Positions 5,962-7,804 of a DNA stretch of 7,804 nt are shown in pieces. The notes under the pieces are model-generated. The model saw only the letters and a list, made by a program, of their open reading frames with translations, had not been told where the DNA came from and did no database searches. The position numbers and the translations under genes are program-made. The first letter of the stretch is position 1. Every line of letters starts with the position of its first letter. The DNA is from Gammaproteobacteria bacterium UBA6968 (GTDB lineage: Bacteria > Pseudomonadota > Gammaproteobacteria > Pseudomonadales > Azotimanducaceae), in the NCBI GenBank assembly GCA_002450255.1, contig DJYW01000056.1:1-7804 (forward strand), written 5' to 3'.

Positions 5962-5973
5962 CTATGAAGACAG
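5958..5973. promoter_or_regulatory. Weak LexA-box-like sequence
   Basis: CTGA-N8-ACAG matches the gammaproteobacterial LexA pattern CTGT-N8-ACAG at seven of eight fixed positions. It overlaps the methyltransferase stop codon and lies about 225 bp before the YdjM-family start. That is farther than usual for an SOS operator, and one near-match in a region of this size is not surprising. It is noted only because the E. coli relative ydjM is under LexA control. Confidence 0.15.
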
Positions 5974-6197
5974 AGGATCAATCACTTATAACTAGAGGTA
6001 TATCGCAGTACGAGTGTTCAGACCTGCCAAACCGAGCATTTGTTAACTCACTTTTTAAGAGCTTTAGACGCACCTGACCGGTGATTGTAGCCCGTGAACC
6101 TGAGATCTGGGCCGGCTCTCTGGATCGGACCAAGCCCATTCAGCACAGAGCGGGCGCTAAAACACGCAACCAAGAACGCTAAGAGGAATACCAAACT

Positions 6198-7217
6198 ATG
6201 GATCCAATCAGTCAGGGCGTGATAGGCGCCGCGTTATCCAGCGCAACAGCACGACGCAAGCAACTATTCAGCATTGCTTGCTTCGGCGCTTTAGCCGGCA
6301 TGGCACCGGATCTGGATGTGCTCATTCAATCTTCATCGGATCCACTGTTATTTCTAGAATTTCATCGGCAGTTCAGCCATTCACTTATCTTTATCCCCTT
6401 TGGCGCCCTGCTCGTCGCCTTGCCGCTTTACCGCTTTACCCGACACGGCCTCAGCTGGCGTGAAAGCTACCTGGCCTGCCTAGCGGGGTACGCCACCCAC
6501 GGCTTGTTGGATGCGTGCACCTCCTACGGCACGCAATTGCTGTGGCCGTTCAGCAATGTTCGAATCGCTTGGAACAATGCCTCTATCGTCGACCCGTTGT
6601 TTACGATTCCGCTACTTATATTGGTGGCGTTAGCAATACGCCGCCAACAACGCCAATACGGAGTTATCGCAATGGCTTGGGCCTTGGCGTATTCCGCTGT
6701 TGGCTGGATACAGCAGGAGCGCGCTGTCGCCACCGCAGCGGCAGTTGCTCAACATCGCGGCCACGTTCCGCAACGACTTGCCGTGAAACCCAGCTTTGGC
6801 AACGTTTTATTGTTTAAGTCGATCTACGAAGCCGAAGGCTTTTACTATGTTGATGCCGTACGGGTGGGCCTTGACGATAAATGGTGCCAAGGCACACGCG
6901 TCGCAAAGTTTGATCGCGACAAGAGCTATCCCAATTTACCGCGTGACACGCAACAATCTCTCGACATAGAGCGATTCCGTTGGTTTTCCAACGATTATCT
7001 GGCGCAAGATTCTAACGGCCGTATCGTCGACATGCGCTACAGCATGGTACCGAACCAAATCGACGCAATGTGGGGCATCAGTGTGAATCCGCAGACTCCG
7101 GACCAACATGTGCAGTGGTGGGCGCAGCGTTCATTAGGAAAAGCCGAGCAAAGCACATTTTATGATCTGTTAGCAGGCACGAACTGTTTTCAGAAACCTA
7201 GGGATACCACACCATGA
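6198..7217 (+). CDS. YdjM-family membrane-bound metal-dependent hydrolase
   Basis: This is a predicted inner-membrane protein of the YdjM family, annotated as metal-dependent hydrolases; no substrate is firmly established. The N-terminal half carries the signature: MDPISQGVIGAAL at the start, MAPDLD with Asp38 and Asp40, HRQFSHS with His56 and His61, and YATHGLLDACTSYGTQ with His101 and Asp105. The Asp/His residues are the likely metal ligands. About five hydrophobic segments lie near 23-37, 59-78, 91-111, 130-147 and 154-171. Residues from about 190 to 339 form a polar C-terminal part rich in Trp, Tyr and Asp, longer than in short YdjM proteins and likely a separate soluble domain. A ribosome site AAGAGGA (6181-6187) lies ten bases before the ATG. 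The gene overlaps the CinA-like gene by four bases (ATGA), indicating translational coupling. E. coli ydjM is SOS-regulated; here only a weak LexA-like site is seen. Confidence 0.9.
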   Translation: MDPISQGVIGAALSSATARRKQLFSIACFGALAGMAPDLDVLIQSSSDPLLFLEFHRQFSHSLIFIPFGALLVALPLYRFTRHGLSWRESYLACLAGYATHGLLDACTSYGTQLLWPFSNVRIAWNNASIVDPLFTIPLLILVALAIRRQQRQYGVIAMAWALAYSAVGWIQQERAVATAAAVAQHRGHVPQRLAVKPSFGNVLLFKSIYEAEGFYYVDAVRVGLDDKWCQGTRVAKFDRDKSYPNLPRDTQQSLDIERFRWFSNDYLAQDSNGRIVDMRYSMVPNQIDAMWGISVNPQTPDQHVQWWAQRSLGKAEQSTFYDLLAGTNCFQKPRDTTP

Positions 7218-7699
7218 TGTCACTATCGGATTTAGGCTCAGCACCCGCAGCGCGCCTGTTTGAGCGCGGACACACCATAACGGCATGCGAAACCTCAACC
7301 GGTGGATTAATCGCCGCCGCGCTATTGGCCGTGCCTGGCGCGTCCACCTACTTTAAAGGCGGTACTGTGCCCTACTCGCTACCGGCGCGACGCGAATGGC
7401 TGCAAATGGACAAATCCTCGGTAGCCGGATTGCGGCCCATGACCGAAGCCATGGCCATGCGCTTTGCAGAAATAACAAGACAACAATTAAACAGCACCTG
7501 GGGGATCGCTGAGCTCGGCATCGCCGGCCCCAGCGACAGCCCATACGGCGCAGCAGCGGGCACCAGTGTTATCGCCATCGCCGGACCAACGCCAAAGAGT
7601 TTAACGGTAAGCACGGAAAGCTCAGATCGGGAGAGGAATATGTGGCGATTCACGGAAACGGCAATGCACCTGTTGGTGGAAGCGCTGGATTCGGAGTAG
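7214..7699 (+). CDS. CinA/PncC-like protein, divergent nicotinamide-nucleotide amidase family
   Basis: This is a 161-residue stand-alone version of the CinA C-terminal domain, whose best-known members (PncC) deamidate nicotinamide mononucleotide in NAD salvage. The family core is visible: CETSTGG (25-31) in place of the usual ESCTGG, VPGASTYFKGGTVPYS (40-55), GLRPMTEAMAMRFA (72-85) in the position of the usual AVSE region, GIAGP (102-106) and AAAGTSV (113-119). Compared with E. coli PncC as I recall it, the Ser after the Glu is Thr27 and the Lys of the YSNEAK segment is Arg60 or Arg59; the Tyr (Tyr54) is kept. Amidase activity is therefore uncertain; related sequences appear to form a divergent CinA-like subfamily. 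The first ATG (7214) overlaps the upstream stop, and TAGGGA (7199-7204) lies nine bases before it, favouring it over the second ATG at 7217. It is translated with the YdjM-family gene, so the two probably act together. Confidence 0.88.
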   Translation: MMSLSDLGSAPAARLFERGHTITACETSTGGLIAAALLAVPGASTYFKGGTVPYSLPARREWLQMDKSSVAGLRPMTEAMAMRFAEITRQQLNSTWGIAELGIAGPSDSPYGAAAGTSVIAIAGPTPKSLTVSTESSDRERNMWRFTETAMHLLVEALDSE

Positions 7700-7804
7700 C
7701 AAGTTTAGACTGACGATTGCTATTACCGATAGTTGTCGTTATTGACTATTGCCATCTACTGCGATTGTGGTCAGGCATCTCTCGGCTGTTTCCTCTAGAT
7801 TTCT
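7700..7804. other. Right-edge sequence without a recognised gene
   Basis: The 105 bases after the CinA-like stop show no gene start I can support, and no hairpin with a T-run that would serve as a terminator. The two-gene transcript may end, or continue, beyond the window. Confidence 0.5.

Noticed and set aside
6040..6068. TTGTTA-17 bp-TTTAGA as a promoter for the YdjM-family gene
   Set aside because: The -10 matches the consensus at only three of six positions; similar matches are expected by chance.

Overview
The window reads as an ordinary stretch of chromosome from a gammaproteobacterium-like organism, probably free-living or marine. This rests only on the style of the proteins (the YdjM/CinA-like pair and the GPH-type transporter) and on mid-range base composition; no rRNA, tRNA or other marker gene is present. 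There are six convincing protein genes, separated by unusually long gene-free stretches. I see no CRISPR array, transposase, phage gene or tRNA.

Left part (1-1886): a short degenerate 14-bp tandem repeat runs off the left edge. It is followed by a gene-free stretch with a TTTCTATC/GATAGAAA inverted repeat, then a TetR-family regulator (442-1041). Next come 845 bp without a credible gene. These hold a hairpin just after tetR, a nested hairpin, and a short open frame with faint similarity to the end of the upstream TetR gene.

Middle (1887-4988): a carotenoid-cleavage-oxygenase family enzyme on the minus strand and a GPH/MelB-type MFS symporter on the plus strand are transcribed away from a shared 324-bp region. 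That region contains a good minus-strand promoter whose -35 hexamer lies inside a perfect ATTTAC-AAT-GTAAAT palindrome, plus two further inverted repeats nearer the transporter. The simplest reading is a small regulated module that imports and oxidatively cleaves a hydrophobic, alkene-containing compound (apocarotenoid, stilbenoid or similar). The nearby TetR protein is a possible but unproven regulator.

Right part (4989-7804): a stand-alone class I SAM-dependent methyltransferase-like gene (5311-5961) is followed by a tight two-gene unit. This unit encodes a YdjM-family membrane metal-dependent hydrolase (6198-7217) and a divergent CinA/PncC-like protein (7214-7699), whose start overlaps the stop of the first gene (ATGATG). 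In the CinA-like protein the usual Ser and Lys positions of the nicotinamide-nucleotide amidase site are Thr and Arg. The last 105 bases contain no gene I can support.

Nothing here proves a new biological system. The best leads are the operator-promoter overlap between the oxygenase and the transporter, and the translationally coupled YdjM-CinA-like pair with altered active-site residues.
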